Both the position numbers and the translations under genes were made by a program. From Forsythia viridissima (Eukaryota > Streptophyta > Magnoliopsida > Lamiales > Oleaceae): a DNA stretch of 64,000 bases. Positions 35,947-48,130 of the stretch are shown piece by piece; within the stretch, counting starts at the first letter, position 1, and each line of letters starts with the position of its first letter. The stretch is taken from contig CM059043.1 in NCBI GenBank assembly GCA_030279155.1, positions 4,960,001 to 5,024,000 on the forward strand. Reading direction: 5' to 3'. The notes under the pieces were generated by a model that was not told the DNA's origin, searched no databases, and worked only from the letters and a program-made list of their open reading frames with translations.

Positions 35947-38900
35947 ATGAGTAACCATATAAGTTTGAGAGGCATATTGGATGCCAACAAACATATCGGA
36001 CCAAATTTTTTGGACTGGCACTGCAATCTGAGAATTGTTCTCAAGCATGAAAAAGAAAAATTGGATATGTCAATAAGCAGCCAATGCCGAAAGCTCCTAT
36101 TGAGGAGGCTACGCTGGGGGATGTGCAGGCTTACAAGAACACAGTGATAATAGTAACACTACAACATATGATGCTTGCAGTATGTCACTTGAGTTAGAAA
36201 AGCAGCACGATGGTATGGATGCCTATACCAAAATATATCATTTCAAGGAGTTGAATGATGTACAGTCACGGACTGAACAGTATGAGACATCCAAAAGGTT
36301 ATAAAGAGGTTTGATGGTAAAAAGATCTTCAGTCAGTGCTCATGTATTGAAGATGATTGATTATATTGAAAAATTAAATCAATTAAGTTTTACCATGGAC
36401 AACGAGCTAAGTGTTGACTTAGTTATGCAGTCCCCACCTAATAACTTTTCGCAATTTATTATGAACTTCAACATGAATAAGATTCAGTGTACCCTACTTA
36501 AGCTGCTAAACATGCTGAAAAACTGATAAGCCCAAGGAAATGGGTAAACTTTGGCCATTGATACCTTTAAGGGCACTGAGAGGAAATCTAAATGGACCTT
36601 TTAGAAAGGATCCAAGAAGGCCGAATCTATTGGAAAACAGTTAAGCAAAGACGAATTCAAATCTGATGATCCGTGTTTTCAATGTGGAAACAAATGGCAT
36701 TAGAAGTGGAACCACAAGACATAAAAGAGATAAAACTAAAATAATCATATCTTTGGCATTGCATATTCGATCATATAAATGAAAACTCATCACCAAGTTA
36801 CATAAAGATGAATACTTGGATTCAAATGATTATGAATCATTTGATAAGTGTGAATCATGCCCGTTGGGGGCAAAATGACCTAGACCCTCTTTTTTGGAAA
36901 GGGAGACACAGTTGCAGACATTTTGGGTCTTGTACATACTGATGTATATAGACAAATGTCTAAAGATGCTAAAGGTGGCTTTTCTTACTTTATCATATTT
37001 ACATATGACCATTCTAGATATAGTTTTATATGCTTGATGGAATTCAAGAGTGAAGCCCTTGAAAAGTTCAAGGAATTCAAGCAATAAGTAGAGAGGCAAA
37101 TCGAGAAAAATATTCTAACACTTAGATTTGATCGAGGTGGAGAATATTTGAAGGGTGAGTTTTTAGACTATCTAAAAGAGAATGGGATTCTCTCGCAGTG
37201 GACTCCACTTAATAGAAATTGTACCTTACTTAATATGGTGCGATCAATTGTGAGTTGCGTAGTTATTCCAAAATCGTTTTGGAGGTATGCGATTAACACT
37301 GCATGTTATACACTAAACCATGTCCTATCTAAATCGGTCAATAAAGCTCCATACGAGTTATGGAAAGGGAAAAATACCTAATCTTTCATACATGAAGGTT
37401 TAGGGATGCGACGCTTATGTGAAGCGCGTTGAATCAGATAAGCCATGAGCTAAATCTGATAATTGTTTATTTGTGGGGTATCCAAAAGAAAGTGTTGGAT
37501 ATTATTTCTACAATTCTATCGAGATGAAGGTCATCATATCGAGACTTGTTGTATTCTTAGAGAAGACAGTGGGAGAAATGTAGATCTTGAAGAGATTCAA
37601 GAAACTACAAATAAAATTGACCAATTAGATATTCCAATGGCTGAGCTTGCATCTGATGAAGTACAGATTGAGAAAGTGGGAACCACCAGTTCCCAAGGAC
37701 ACACCAGCTCCGCGTAAGTCGAGCAGAGTCATTCATTTTCCTCTGAGATACGATCTCCTGATTACTAGTAATGTATTACTAATCGAGGAAGATGAACCTA
37801 CTACTTACGCAGAATCGAAGTCAAGTGTTGACTCAAAGAGATGGCAGGAAGCCATAGAATCTGATATGAGCTCCATGTACGAAAACAAGGTTTGGACCTT
37901 GCTTGACCCGCCTGAAGGGGTAAAACCTATAGGCTGTAAATTGGTTTACGTTAAAAATGGTCGACATGGATGGTAATGTTCATACTTACAAGGCAAGATT
38001 GGTTGTGAAGGGTTACAAGTAAAGACAAAAGATTGACTTTGACGAAACCTTCTCACCAGTAGCTTTGTTTAAGTTAATTCGGATTCCACTTGCGATAGTA
38101 GCATACCATAACTATGATATCTGGCAAATGGATGTCAAGATTACATTCCTTAACGGGAATCTTAGCGAGGATGTGTACATCACACAACCTGAATGTTTTG
38201 AATTCACAAAGTCAAACAAGGTATGTAAACTACAGAAATCCATATATGGATTAAAGCAAGCCTTTCGGAGCTGGAATCTTCGTTTTGATGAGACAATCAA
38301 AATGTTTGATTTTATCAAAAATGAAGATGAACCATGTGTGTATAAAAATATTAGTGGGAGTAAGTCGTATTTCTAATTTTGTATGTGGATGACATACTAT
38401 TATTAGGAAACGATATCCTAATGCTAAAATCAGTAAAATTGTAGTTATCCAAAAATTTCTCTATGAAAGATATGGGAGAGGCAACGTACATTCTCGGTAT
38501 AAAGATCTATAGAGATAGATCTAAGAGAATGCTTGACCTATCTCAAGATATGTATATAGATAAAATCTTAAGAAGATTTAGCATAGAAGAGTCCAAGAGA
38601 GGACTCTGTCCCATCAGACATGGGATCTATCTCTCAAAAGAGATGTGTCCAAAGACACAAATTGAAAGAGATCGCATGGATAGAATTCCTTATGCATTAG
38701 CAATAGGATCTATCATGCATGCAATACTATGTACTCGATTAGATGTTTCATATACTTTGAGTGTCACAAGCAGGTTCCAAGTGAACCCTGACGAGAAACA
38801 TTGGATCGCAATCAAGAACATCCTTAAATTCTTAGGAAGGACTAAAGACATGTTCTTGGTATATGGAGGAAATGAACTTAGAGTTCAAGGTTATGCCGAT

Positions 38901-39360
38901 GTCAGCTTTCAATCTGATAAAGACACGTTCTTGGTGTATGGAACTAAAGACATGTTCTGGATATGTAATTTACTCAAAATGGTGGTGCAGTCAGTTGGAA
39001 AAGTTCCAAACAAGAAATGACTGCTAATTCAACTACAGAAGCCGAATATATAGCTTGCTTCAGAAGCAGCAAAGAAAACAGTCTGGATCAAGAAGTTCAT
39101 TACTGAACTTGGAATAGTTCCTAGCATTGTTGATTCAATAACTTGTATTGTGATAACAATGGAACCATCGCACAAGCGAAGGAACCCAGGTCTCATCAAT
39201 GATCCAGATATATATTGTGGCAGTATCATCTCATCAGGGAGATAATCTTAAGAAATTATATAAAGATAGAACGAGTCCTAACATACGATAATGTAGCAGA
39301 TCCTTTGACAAAGTTGTTGTCCCAGTACAAGTATGATGGTCATGCTAAATTTGATGGTAT
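35947..39360 (+). pseudogene. Copia gag-pol remnants
   Basis: In the Copia order: gag start at 35947 (MSNHISLRGILDANKHIGPN); gag middle at 36311-36526; a decayed zinc knuckle near 36680 (CFQCGNKWH); integrase pieces at 36900-37380 (SYFIIFTYDHSRYSF, LRFDRGGEYLKGEFLDYLKE); reverse transcriptase at 37800-38440 (WQEAIESDMSSMYENKVW, WQMDVKITFLNGNL, KSIYGLKQAFRSWN, and YVDD only after a frameshift near 38385); RNase H at 38463-39350 (MKDMGEATYILGIKIYRDRS, ILCTRLDVSYTLSVTSRF). Many frameshifts and stops separate the pieces, so no polyprotein can be made. Between the LTR and gag (33840-35940) the leader holds diverged repeats of GCAATTTCATAAATTGCA-like words. Confidence 0.85.
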
Positions 39361-40468
39361 TAAGATACCTGAGTGATTGGATCTAGTTTGTATAGGATAT
39401 TTTGTAATATACTTTTTGTTAGACATTGAAGTATATGAACAAATTGATTAATTAAATGATTGTCTACATTTTAATGGTAGATCTGTTATTTTTTAAATTT
39501 TATTATTTAAAATAATAGAGTACGAAGAAAAGTTCACAGTAACTTGTTAATCACAAGGTGTTGTGATTGTGAGATACAAGTTATAAATAACTTATTCTTG
39601 AAATATCCCTAGTCATAGTAATAATGAGATACGGATATCATTATTGCGGATAAACTAGTATGTGTTGCATTTCTTTTTAAAGAAAGTAGCATTTCTTTTG
39701 AAAGAAAGTAGTTGATCTCACGAGCTAAGATGTAGAGGGACATCTGAATGAACACATGAATGCATTGTTATGAGAACATGACATTGGATGATCTGCCTAG
39801 AGATTCCACATGGATAACTATCCAAGCGTCAGTGGTAAATCTCTAATGCGCGGTTGTGGATTTGGTCCTTTGACTTGAGGACATCATAGAATCTTATATG
39901 AGGACCACTGTACTTTGGCGAGCGTTTGATGGGGCTCGAAGATTTGAGTCACCAGGAAGACGTTGTACGGGTACAGTGATAATCGTATGAAGGTTGTGAA
40001 TGTTTAATATGAGGATTCGTCACTCCTAGAAAGTAGAAGATTATAACCTAATTTTTACCCACTTAAGTTGATATAAATTTCTTCGGTCGGGGTGGAGTTA
40101 TGAGTTGAAAATATTTCAATCATAACTAGATTAAATCAACGAAGAGTTGAGGTGAATAACATAATTGGTTGAAATGAGATTGACGCTGATCCATATCTCT
40201 TAACCAATTGGGTTATATTGATGAAAGAATTATATTTCCACGGTAACCGCACATATATTAGTTCAGTTATACCACATGACATTTTCCTTCATATGGATTG
40301 CCTTGACACATTGCTAGATGTCAATCTTGGACGACGACGTGAATTAATCGATCTTGGTGAATCGATGAGAATATCACTGCATTTGCCATCGTGAAAGAGA
40401 ACCTAATGGGTCACACATATAAAGTAAGAATTGAGCATCTGGAATTGGACTTTGTCCAAGTGGGAGAT

Positions 40469-40945
40469 TGTAAGAATTAATGTCCAAGGTCCAAATAGTT
40501 AGGTCAGACTTAATTACTTATTGGACCAAATTAATTAATTGGGCCCGTTTGTTGATGGGTTCTAGTTAGACTAGAACTAAGACTAGGGTTAGCCCTACCT
40601 ATATATACAAGGCCACAACAGATTAATCACAAGTGTTGATCTTTAATTACTTGCTAACACAAGCAAAAGACAACCCAATCAACTTCTCCCAAAAGTTCTG
40701 CTTTCATCTGTTCTTGATTGTGGAAGTCCAAATCTGTTCTTGCTGTGTGGATCACCATTGGAGGCTGGACATCTGAACAGCTGTGGTATTAAAGGTCGCA
40801 CCTCCAGCTAATCAAATAATCAGATTCAAGATATTCATCAAAGGTAATCTTCTATCACGAATTCTCTCTAAGTACAAGATTGATCTGGACTTATAGGAAT
40901 TGAATATTTAATTCCTGCTGTGCATGTATACCTTAATTTCTAACA
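40469..40945 (+). repeat. Copia 3' LTR
   Basis: 477 bp, beginning TGTAAGAATT and ending TTTCTAACA, directly followed by the GAAAG duplication. Confidence 0.92.
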
Positions 40946-42353
40946 GAAAGTACTTGGTACATAGAATTTGAGCAGATAATGATTTATAGGTTTTGCGACC
41001 GATGCCAGCACTGTTTTGCCAAGAGTGTCTGGTTAACTAAAACCATGTCCCGGAATCCAATTTTTCGATTCGCACATTGTACCCAAGATAACTAATGAAG
41101 TTTGTCTTTCCCTTCTTTTTTTTCCCCTCCAAAAGGAGGATGTTAATTGTTTACTATCGTTAGACAGCTCAATTGGCAACCAAAAAACACTCATGGTATA
41201 CATTGGGATCGCGCCACCGCTTTAATAGTATCCCCTTCCTTCCGGTAGAGAAAAATCTCCTACACATTTGTAGCTTTTGCTAAACTCTTTCTTTCACCCC
41301 TTCAAAAATCCTGTTCTTACTAAATACCCAATCAATGATGGGAGCCCAAGTACTCACTGTGCAGCTTGTACAAGTTCCAAGCCAAAATAATCTAGAATAA
41401 GTCTGTGTGTCACCGGCGTATTTGGGCTAAAAGTAGTTGCAGATTTCATAATATTCACTTTCTGACCTGAAGCCGCCTCATGCCTCGATTATCTGTTTAG
41501 TGTACTGACAACCGTTAGGAGTAGCCCGACAGAAAACGAGACTATCACATGCAAAGAATAGGTGACTCACATTTGGAATCAGACCATGCCGAGAACGTTT
41601 CAAACCCTGAATTTTGGACTCATTTTCAGCCTGCAAGGAGTCTCGAAAATCCCTCTGCGCATAACAGGAATAGGTATGGAGATAGCGAACAACCATGCCT
41701 AAAACCTCTCAAAGGAGTGATGGGACTGTGGGGAGATCCATTTATTAGAAAGGATAGCGTCGAAGTCGAAATACGTATCCTTCAGTAATTGTTGCAATTT
41801 GCAAACGATCTGAAAATCCATAATTTTCATGCTCAGCAAAATTTATTCGACCCTAGCATATGCTTCACTCATATTCAATTTAATCGCCATATAGCCTAAT
41901 CTACCATTAGTTCAACTTTTGGGAGAGTGCACAAGTTCAAAAGTCGCTATTATTTGATCTGTTATTACTTATTAGCCGTCCGAGAACAAAGGCACTCTGA
42001 AAGGGAGAAAATATATCAGGTAGCACAGACTTCAACAGGTTGGCCACGACCTTAGTGACAATTTTATCGGTACTCATTTATGCTCCATGGGAATTGTCTT
42101 CGGAATTAACAACAACCGAGTATCATTAACAGCCTATAATGACATATTTCCGTTAAGCACACCCATGTAGAATTTTGTTTCTTCGGTGCCAACTAACACC
42201 GAATAGTGCTGGTAAAAGGCAGCATGAAACCCCGAATTTCTGCTTCTGTAAATTCCCCACTGCCGATATACAAGGACCCCATCCAAGTACCAGCTCATTG
42301 AAAGTGTCTAATCTCGGTTAGGATGAGTTAAATAAGTCTTGAGTAGTAATTAG

Positions 42354-43092
42354 TAGAGCTGGCAAATAGACTGAGTTGGACAGCCCGTCAGGGCCCAGTC
42401 CAGTTTTGTATGGGCCAAAAATATACTAGTCCAGTTCATCCAATTGGCTCAACTTGGTCTTAATTTTTTATTTATTTTTTTAAATAAATTTTTTATACAA
42501 TCTAATACATTAACATTACATCAAATACAATTTTAAATAAATTTAGACTATATATTTTAAGATTTTTAAATAGATTAATTTATAAAATTGAAACTTTCAT
42601 ATATTAGTCAATAGATAAATGTCAATTTGCTTTCAAAATAATTATTTTTTTTGTTAATTGTAAACTATTTGTAGATACTTCAAAATAAAAAAAAAATGCA
42701 AATATTAAAAACATACTAGTCTTATTACTTAGAGATACAAGCATGTTTGACTTAAATTAAAAATTTTACTTATATTTTAGATTGAAACTTAAATTAAACT
42801 AAATTTTAATTAAATTTAAATAATTTTATATTGGATCTTGAGATTTTTAAACTAATGTTTATTGGTGATTTGAGTTTAAATAATTTTATATTAATATTAT
42901 TTAAATTATGTATTAAGATTATTTATAAAATAAGTGTTTAGTGTTAAGGAGAGGGAAAAAAAAATTTTAAATTAAAATCGAACCAGTCCAACTAGCCCGC
43001 AGACTAGATGGGCCAGACCACATTGGCCCAATTTTATTTGGACCAGGGCTAGCCCTGCCCAAAAAGACGAGCTATAGATTTTGCCACCTCTA
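42354..43092. mobile_element. hAT-like element at the LINE's truncated end
   Basis: The left end TAGAGCTGGCAAATAG and the inward right end TAGAGGTGGCAAAATC are good hAT-type inverted repeats, followed by GGCCC and GGGCC words. The candidate octamers GTAGTAAT (42343-42350) and GTACTAAT (43093-43100) match at 7 of 8, but three extra bases (TAG) separate the left one from the inverted repeat. The interior is very AT-rich and non-coding. Confidence 0.65.
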
Positions 43093-43330
43093 GTACTAAT
43101 GAGCGACCACCCTAGCTATTCCCTCCAGATCTATCCCAGTGAACCAAATAAATCTAATCCTTTTCAACTTCCCTGATTTTTCTCTGTACCAGCCGTGCAC
43201 GGCCCTGCACTTCAAAATAGTGTCAGCACAACCCAATACCATAGAAGGTCCAACCCTGGCCCGTCCATTGGCCATCCAGGTCCACCTTGAAAAGGTCAAC
43301 TTGACGCAGCTCTTCGCCCGTTGACACCCC
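43093..43330. other. Possible second hAT-like remnant
   Basis: The right border reads, inward on the minus strand, TAGGGGTGTCAACGGGC, a hAT-like terminus. The sequence behind it is GC-richer with GGCC words. No matching left end was found. A 67-codon open frame here is not recognised and is probably accidental. Confidence 0.35.
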
Positions 43331-43426
43331 TACGATGCAGAGTAAAAACAATAGGTTATTCTTCCTTGAGAAATCATGGAAGGTACATTACAAATAGGAC
43401 TGAAAGGAAAATTAAATCTAGCAAAA

Positions 43427-43600
43427 TTCAAACAGGTATAGCATTCTTACCACCATGGCACCATCTACAGCCACAAAAACTAACAGAAAAACATTTCAAA
43501 CAGGTATAGCATTCTTACCACCACGGCACCATCTCAAACAGGTATAGCATTCTTACCACCATGGCACCATCTACAGCCACAAAAACTAACAGAAAAACAT
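43427..43600. repeat. Tandem repeat just downstream of EF-1alpha
   Basis: Three copies of a unit with CAGGTATAGCATTCTTACCA start near 43427, 43495 and 43533. The first and third extend to about 68 bp, the second is cut to 38 bp. It lies about 200 bp past the EF-1alpha stop codon and may be partly in the 3' UTR. Confidence 0.9.
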
Positions 43601-43797
43601 ACTTAAATTAAAACAGAACAAAATATTTGTTCGAACATAGGTCTACACAACTCATCTTAAGCAATAAAACCAAAACAAGAAATGGCAATCCAGATATAGC
43701 ATCTGGAAACAACACCATAATAATCAAAACTGAAAAAGATGTCTTCAAAATAACTATTGTGCTTAATCAAAAACAAATCATCTGGTCGGAAATTTCT

Positions 43798-45262
43798 TCA
43801 CTTGGCACCCTTCTTAACAGCAGCTTTGGTGACCTTGGCACCGGATGGATCCTTCTTGTCCACGGCCTTGATGACACCGACAGCAACTGTCTGACGCATA
43901 TCCCTCACGGCAAAACGACCAAGAGGTGGGTACTCGGAGAAAGTCTCCACAACCATGGGCTTGGTAGGAATCATCTTAACAAGCCCAGCATCACCATTCT
44001 TCAAGAACTTGGGCTCCTTCTCTATCTCCTTACCAGAACGCCTGTCAATCTTGGTCTGGAGCTCGGCAAATTTAACAGCAATGTGGGATGTGTGGCAGTC
44101 GAGCACTGGGGCATATCCATTTCCAATCTGACCAGGGTGGTTCATGATGATGACCTGGGAAGTGAAGCTGGCAGCACCCTTGGCAGGGTCATCCTTGGAG
44201 TTGGAGGCAACATAACCACGTTTCAGATCCTTCACGGCAACGTTCTTGACATTGAACCCAACATTGTCACCGGGTAGAGCCTCCTGGAGGGCCTCGTGGT
44301 GCATCTCTACAGACTTGACTTCAGTTGTCAAACCAGTTGGGCCAAAGGTGACAACCATACCAGGCTTGAGAACACCAGTCTCCACACGGCCAACAGGTAC
44401 AGTTCCAATACCACCAATTTTGTAGACGTCCTGAAGTGGGAGACGGAGGGGCTTGTCTGTGGGCCTCTTGGGCTCCGAAATCTGGTCAAGAGCTTCGAGG
44501 AGGGTTGGGCCCTTGTACCAATCAAGGTTGGACGACCTCTCAATCATGTTGTCACCCTCAAAACCAGAGATGGGAACAAATGGGATCTTGTCAGGGTTGT
44601 ATCCGACCTTCTTGATGTAGGACGACACTTCCTTCACAATTTCCTCATACCTAGGCTTTGAGTATTTAGGTGTGGTGGCATCCATCTACACAATACAGAT
44701 AATAATGTATGTTAGACATTGTTAGGAATAAATTGATCACAAACAAACCAATTAGCTAACATCCATATTGACTGAATGATTTGAACCATAAATGATTCAC
44801 CTTGTTGCAGCAGCAAATCATTTGCTTGACACCAAGGGTAAAGGCAAGCAAAGCATGCTCACGGGTCTGACCATCCTTGGAAATACCAGCTTCGAAACCA
44901 CCAGTGGTAGAGTCAATAATAAGAACGGCACAATCAGCCTGTGAAGTACCAGTAATCATGTTCTTGATAAAGTCACGATGTCCTGGAGCATCAATAACCG
45001 TGCAGTAATATTTGGTGGTCTCAAATTTCCACAAGGCAATATCAATGGTGATACCACGCTCGCGCTCAGCCTTTAGCTTGTCTAGCACCCAAGCGTACTT
45101 GAATGACCTCTTGTTCATCTCAGCAGCCTCCTTCTCGAACCTTTCAATGACACGCTTGTCAATACCACCAAGCTTGTAGATCAAATGACCAGTTGTGGTT
45201 GACTTTCCAGAGTCGACGTGGCCAATGACCACAATGTTGATGTGAACCTTTTCTTTACCCAT
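43798..45262 (-). CDS. Elongation factor 1-alpha (eEF1A)
   Basis: eEF1A delivers aminoacyl-tRNA to the ribosome as a GTP-bound complex. Two coding exons, 44801-45262 and 43798-44685, give 449 residues, the usual plant length. G-motifs: GHVDSGKS (residues 14-21), DAPGH (about 91-95) and NKMD (153-156). The intron falls exactly between NK and MD, a position I recall from other plant eEF1A genes. Domains 2 and 3 follow with DVYKIGGIGTVPVGRVETG, PGMVVTFGPTGLTTEVKSVE, MNHPGQIGNGYAPVLDCHTS and the C-terminus KVTKAAVKKGAK. The frame is intact. A 5' UTR intron is predicted upstream. Plants carry several near-identical copies; nothing here marks this as a pseudogene. Confidence 0.97.
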
Positions 45263-45268
45263 GTCGAA

Positions 45269-46197
45269 CTTTTAAAAAGAAAGCTGCCACAAATAATGGT
45301 CGGTGTCAGGGCAATCTATCAGAAGTATCAAATTATATCACCAATGAAAATAAGGATAATTTTAATCACTAGAAACACATACAAACTTCTGCAAGTCAAA
45401 AAGAGACAAATAACATATTACATCCTAATTTTTATTTTTCGTTCTCTCGTCAAAATGAATAATTAATGTTTTGACCAAAATACATCATACTAAAAAGCTA
45501 ACAGTTACCCAGAAGTAATATCAATAACTGATATACAATATGTAAAGTTTCATAAAACATGGAACAAGACCCAAAAAAAGGATTTGCAGCTCAAATAATT
45601 CTAAAATTAATGCAGCAAAAGATCAAAAAAATACACATACCTAAGGAATCTAAAGGCCTAAATCGTTAACCATCTGTAAAAGGCACATCATTAGGGAGAA
45701 TTCTAGGTGCTTATGATAACACCGGTACCAACTATATAACCGAAATTTTTTCTTTTACACTCAACACAGGCAAAACCGGAAGAATTTATCAAATCGATTG
45801 TGTTATGGTTATAGCCATCACGTCAAAAGTTCAGATCTTCACAAGTCCGTATAACATGCATATTCTAACAGATTGTCGATTCAATTAAACAAGTAGCTAC
45901 GAATCTATCAAGAGTATAAGCCATAACAGTAAACAAATCTATTTCACATATTCATAACAATACAAATCAATACACATACGCACATACAGATGTATAAGAA
46001 ATCTATTACATATAATCAAAACAATACAGACTAATAAACGTACATATATACATACATACGTATTTTTTTATTACATAGATACAAAAGAAATGCAGATTAT
46101 ACAAGTACTTGTATACATACATATAACAAATATATTACATAAATCCAAAACAATAAAGGTTAATACACATATTTATATGTATAGTGAGAGAAATTAC
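45269..46197 (-). other. Predicted 5' UTR intron of EF-1alpha
   Basis: A donor (AAG/GTAATT) reads on the minus strand at 46197-46196, and an acceptor AG at 45270-45269 lies six bases before the ATG at 45262. A long AT-rich leader intron is typical of plant eEF1A genes and usually raises expression. Alternative acceptors in this AT-rich stretch cannot be excluded. Confidence 0.65.
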
Positions 46198-46405
46198 CTT
46201 GGAATATAGAGTAGAGAAATCTCTCGCCCGCCGACTGCAGAGAGAGTTGATTTCTGTAAATAGCGAGACTGAGAATGAAAAGGGAAATGTGGTTTATATA
46301 TGAAGTTCAAGTGCTGTGCTGTGGGGGCGTTTTAGGGTTTTTCATGAACCGTCGGATCAAATAATCGGACGGCTTAAAATGGGAAGGTCTTAGGGTTACA
46401 AATGA
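46198..46405 (-). promoter_or_regulatory. EF-1alpha promoter: TATA box and telo-boxes
   Basis: Reading the minus strand, TATATAAA lies at 46300-46293, followed by a pyrimidine-rich untranslated exon of about 70 bases ending at 46198. Upstream, AAACCCTAAA at 46340-46331 and AACCCTAA near 46397-46390 are telo-boxes, common in promoters of plant translation genes. Confidence 0.75.
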
Positions 46406-46931
46406 CGCGTATATGTTGACATGTAGTGCATGAATTTATATGCGCATTTGTTGGCCACCAACTCTTCAAATTGTATCATTGTAGTCACCAAACTTACAAA
46501 GTCATTTAATTAAGTCACTGACCACTTAATTAGAAGAAAAAGGTTGGAGTCGGATTGGAGGTTTTTTTTTTTTTTTTTTTTAGGATTTATCGAGGGAAAT
46601 GATATTCATAATATCAACTCAAGTTTGAAAGAATTAACATGATTTGGTAAGCACAACTAATTCAATCTTGCTGAACATTTTGTGATTAGATATCTCTAAT
46701 TTTTTTAATTGTATTTTTATTTTCAATATTCCATTAATTTGTATGTATTGTTCATGATGATGGTTTTCGTCTAAAAATCCTATTAAAAGTACGATACAAA
46801 TTTTGCCTCTCATTTCAAAGTACGCTAAAGGAATATTTGGACAGAAAACGTAATCAACGACAAAATATGTTAATTAGCAAAAAAAATAACGATAAAAATA
46901 CGACAAAAAAGTTGGAACATAAATATAATAA
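46406..46931. other. Intergenic AT-rich stretch
   Basis: No gene recognised. A T-tract of about 20 bases lies near 46562-46581. Confidence 0.4.
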
Positions 46932-48130
46932 GGGATAATTTTATATTTGGTCCTCAATCTTTTAAAAAAGTTAGAGATATACTCCTAACCTTTAAAAATA
47001 GCACCAAACATCCTAAATTTTGAAAAAATAAGCATGTTAGATCCTTTTATGACGAAATTGTCATTTCTTTTAAATAAACAATAAAACAAGAAAAAAGAAA
47101 AAAAGATTAAAAAATAACCAAATGTACCCCAAAAACTAAAAAGTAAGAAATGTACACCAAAAGAATAAAAAGTAACAAAGATATGATTTTCTTTATCATA
47201 CCTCAAAATCTAACACTATCACCATCCCTGAAACCCCAAAACCCAAAACCCAAAAAGAGTCCATGATTTTGACACCCTTTCTGAGCTGGTTTAGGTTTTC
47301 CAATCGATTAATGAGTTGGGTCTTCTACAATTGGTGGCTCCTGTTTTCGTACTGACTGGATTGGAAACTTCGACTGTTTTTTGGTCGCTCGTTAGGGTTT
47401 TGAATCTTTTTCTTGATTTATTTGTCTACAGATTTCTCGCACTTACTATGGGTTCAAGAAATCAAAATGCATGAGAAAATGGGTGTACTAAGAGAATTTT
47501 GGGGAGTTATTGGCTATAGTACATATTGATTTAGTTGCTGCTTCCCATTTATGGTTCTGATAAATAGGTTTTTTCTATGTTTTCTCTCCATCTACTCGAG
47601 GTATTTTATCTAGTATTTGTCAAAAGAATCTCAGTTATTGGTCAAGACAGCCACATATGGTATCCTGGTGGATGGATTTTGAGCTGCTACTGGTTAATCT
47701 TCAATATGGATGGATTTTAGACTTCAGTGTTTTTACAATTGGACTCATGTTCTTTGATGGCATCCAATAGAGGGAACAAATTTGAAATTAGATATCAGAA
47801 ATTTGAATTTTGATGAATATAGTGAATTGGGATTTTGTACTTGGATTTCATGTCTTGGCAAGAAATAGATAGTTTAAATTGAGGCGAGTTTGCCCTATAA
47901 CGTTTAATTTGTTATTTGTTATTTGTTATGTGCATAGTATTAAAATGGATGTCAAGGCTGCTAGAAGAATCTCGTTTTGGGTTTTAGGGATGGTGTTGGA
48001 TTTTGGATTTTGAGATTTAATAAAGAAGATTTTATTTTAACGGGGTACATTTTTTTCTTTTTTTTTTTTTTTTTTTTTTTTTGTTTATTTAAAGAGAATG
48101 ATAATTATCATGAGCATTCAAATTATCATG
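46932..48130. mobile_element. Mutator-like relic enclosing non-TIR sequence
   Basis: The left end GGGATAATTTTATATTTGGTC belongs to the same terminal family as 22818-23212. Its inner arm (CTTTTAAATAAACAA and AAATGTACCCC near 47070-47135) recurs inverted near 48035-48100. The outer right end is missing or diverged, so the right border is approximate. The interior 47220-48010 is less AT-rich and includes a reading frame MILTPFLSWFRFSN from 47263 that soon stops; it may be a captured gene piece, parent unknown. Confidence 0.5.

Larger units (their letters stand above)
33235..40945 (+). mobile_element. Copia LTR retrotransposon, structurally complete but decayed
   Basis: LTRs lie at 33235-33724 and 40469-40945. 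GAAAG flanks the element on both sides (33230-33234 and 40946-40950). The 3' LTR starts TGTAAGAATT and both LTRs end CTAACA; the first base of the 5' LTR has mutated from T to C. A primer-binding site TGGTATCAGAGC (initiator tRNA-Met type) lies at 33726-33737, and a polypurine tract GTGGGAGA just before 40469. By eye the LTRs differ at about two dozen of 477 positions plus a 13-bp indel, so the insertion is not young. The internal gag-pol is broken. It sits inside the LINE. Confidence 0.92.
31794..42353 (-). mobile_element. LINE retrotransposon, 5'-truncated and split by a Copia insertion
   Basis: The 3' poly(A) appears as 17 T at 31794-31810. The zinc-binding zf-RVT end of the LINE protein reads on the minus strand at 31991-32464 (DVWRSYLSPKHSFILWLCAK, CALCSAEIESADHLFFRC). 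Upstream, FLPVDRDLTPMMPRGI reads near 33000. After the Copia element the same strand continues with reverse-transcriptase sequence at 41478-41696 (GLIPNVSHLFFACDSLVF, where the catalytic FADD is FACD) and at 42050-42250 (VLNGN-like and NDTRLLLIPKTIPMEHK-like words broken by stops). Endonuclease and ORF1 were not found, so the 5' end is truncated near 42353. The element is dead. Confidence 0.75.

Noticed and set aside
43096..43299. 67-codon minus frame considered as LINE coding sequence
   Set aside because: It is not recognisable as LINE protein and has GGCC-rich, hAT-like borders; left as an uncertain remnant.
43627..44277. 216-codon plus-strand frame
   Set aside because: It is the antisense shadow of EF-1alpha exon 2.
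47263..47350. Tryptophan-rich reading as a real gene
   Set aside because: It stops after about 30 codons and sits inside a Mutator-like relic; not enough to call a gene.
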